Positions 30,644 to 31,352 of a DNA stretch of 31,352 bases are shown here, piece by piece. Location: assembly GCA_964455485.1 (NCBI GenBank), contig CAYVXT010000041.1, positions 1-31,352 of the forward strand. The letters run 5' to 3'. The notes under the pieces are model-generated. The model ran no database searches. It saw only the letters and a program-made list of their open reading frames with translations, and was not told where the DNA came from. The stretch is from CAYVXT01 sp964455485. Lineage in GTDB: Bacteria; Patescibacteriota; Minisyncoccia; Phycocordibacterales; WO2-35-19. Position numbers and translations under genes: made by a program. How positions within the stretch are numbered: the stretch's first letter is position 1; every line of letters begins with the position of its first letter.

Positions 30644-30793
30644 AATTTCTGTACTTTATAACTAATAATTTTCTAATAAAAACTGTCTCTTAAAGCGACA
30701 AATTGATTTGCAATTTATCTACGCGACTTTACGCGCTATTTAAAAACTAGCACTGTTAGGCAGAATATTTGATGAAGAGTGTATATTTTTTGG

Positions 30794-30799
30794 TATAAT
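30794..30799 (+). promoter_or_regulatory. Extended -10 of the FAD-linked oxidase gene
   Basis: TGGTATAAT, with TATAAT ending 6 nt before ATG 30806, giving a predicted leaderless transcript. A TTGATG at 30769 is 19 nt upstream. The rest of the 162-nt gap after the secreted protein gene shows nothing else I can name. Confidence 0.55.
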
Positions 30800-30805
30800 T
30801 TATTC

Positions 30806-31352
30806 ATGAATAACTATCTAGAAATTAAGGAACAACTTGAGCATATAATTGAAGGTGAAATATTTTGCGATCAGGAAACTTTAAAAAAATATTCACATGA
30901 TGCTTCTCTTTTTGAGGTAATGCCAAAAATGGTTATATGGCCAAAAACTGCTGCCGATATCAAAGCACTAGTAAAATTTGTATCAGAAAATAAAAATGAA
31001 AAGCCGTATCTTTCTATCTCTGTGCGAGCCGCAGGCAGCTGCATGTCAGGAGGGTCATTAAATGAATCAATAATAATTGATGTTACCCCTCACATGAACA
31101 ATTTTTCAATTGATGCTAAAAGCAAATCAGCTTGGGTTGAGCCAGGAGTTTTTTATAGAAATTTTGAGCCAGAAACTTTGAAAAAAGAACTTATATTACC
31201 TTGCTATACTGCTTCAAAAAATCTTTGCGCTATTGGTGGAATGATTGGCAACAATGCTGCCGGTGAAAAAACATTACAATACGGTAAGATGGAAAACTTT
31301 GTCGAAGAACTTTCAGTTATCTTGGAAGATGGAGAGGAATACACATTGAAAA
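30806..31352 (+). CDS. FAD-binding oxidase (GlcD/FAD_binding_4 type), 3'-truncated
   Basis: 182 codons run to the window edge. The visible part is an FAD-binding PCMH-type domain: CDQETLKKYSHDASLFEVMP, WPKTAADIKALVKFV, then SVRAAGSCMSGGSLNESII (the pyrophosphate-binding PP loop) and IGGMIGNNAAGEKTLQYGKM. It belongs with D-lactate or glycolate dehydrogenase-like flavoproteins; the substrate-binding half, which would separate these, lies outside the window. The start is fixed by an extended -10 that leaves only 6 nt before the ATG. Confidence 0.88.
   Translation, partial: MNNYLEIKEQLEHIIEGEIFCDQETLKKYSHDASLFEVMPKMVIWPKTAADIKALVKFVSENKNEKPYLSISVRAAGSCMSGGSLNESIIIDVTPHMNNFSIDAKSKSAWVEPGVFYRNFEPETLKKELILPCYTASKNLCAIGGMIGNNAAGEKTLQYGKMENFVEELSVILEDGEEYTLK

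Noticed and set aside
1..31352. Alternative genetic code (UGA as Gly, as in some candidate phyla)
   Set aside because: Conserved genes contain no internal TGA, and TGA ends the sigma-like gene at the expected length.
1..31352. tRNA, rRNA, CRISPR arrays, insertion sequences, integrase or phage genes
   Set aside because: No T-loop type GTTCRANNC clusters with acceptor stems, regular spaced repeats, transposase motifs or phage genes were found on reading both strands.

Overview
Organism. The window looks like chromosomal DNA from a Candidate Phyla Radiation (Patescibacteria) bacterium, most likely a Parcubacteria-type lineage. The evidence is AT-rich sequence, very short intergenic gaps and standard code 11 (conserved genes read through without internal TGA, and TGA is used as a stop). 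The gene set fits too: sugar metabolism built around the non-oxidative pentose phosphate pathway, a transketolase split into two genes, a B12-dependent ribonucleotide reductase, and large secreted proteins carrying small peptidoglycan-binding-like domains. No tRNA, rRNA, CRISPR array or insertion sequence was recognised.

Layout. 1-2442 (+): end of a large surface protein, then a membrane-anchored CAP-domain protein. 2478-8344 (-): a housekeeping block read as lepB, a degenerate histidyl-tRNA-synthetase-like gene, rpsU, ybeY, ftsA, ftsZ, trxB. 8454-9086 (+): pth. 9206-12552: an accessory stretch with a free-standing Clp-N-like protein, an orphan sensor histidine kinase (-), an acidic conserved hypothetical and a small sigma-like factor. 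12653-13753 (-): a four-domain ribosomal protein S1. 13914-18013 (+): YceI-like protein, RRM protein, DUF192 protein and class II ribonucleotide reductase. 18070-18235: a gene-free, strongly structured stretch. 18374-28583: carbon metabolism (gap, membrane protein, rpiB, an Rpe-like gene, tktN, a 54-aa membrane peptide, tktC, a pfkB-family kinase on -, class II fba). It is interrupted at 21046-24276 by three related membrane-anchored proteins and a Phd-like antitoxin gene. 28664-30643 (-): secreted peptidoglycan-binding-like protein. 30806-end (+): 5' part of a FAD-linked oxidase.

How it works together. The metabolic block links glyceraldehyde-3-phosphate, pentose phosphates and fructose-1,6-bisphosphate through GAPDH, RpiB, an Rpe-like enzyme, transketolase and aldolase. 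The minus-strand block covers division (FtsA/FtsZ), ribosome and rRNA maturation (S21, YbeY), secretion (LepB) and redox (TrxB).

Most notable. (1) Many genes have a -10 hexamer only 6-8 nt before the start codon and no Shine-Dalgarno, which suggests widespread leaderless mRNAs; two accessory genes instead have very strong Shine-Dalgarno sequences. (2) 26418-26548 holds an apparent small RNA gene with its own promoter and terminator, and a second promoter is nested inside that terminator. (3) 18070-18235 looks like an undescribed structured RNA. (4) Tandem paralogs at 21046-24276 share near-identical DNA segments and carry a repeat-like sequence turned into coding linker.
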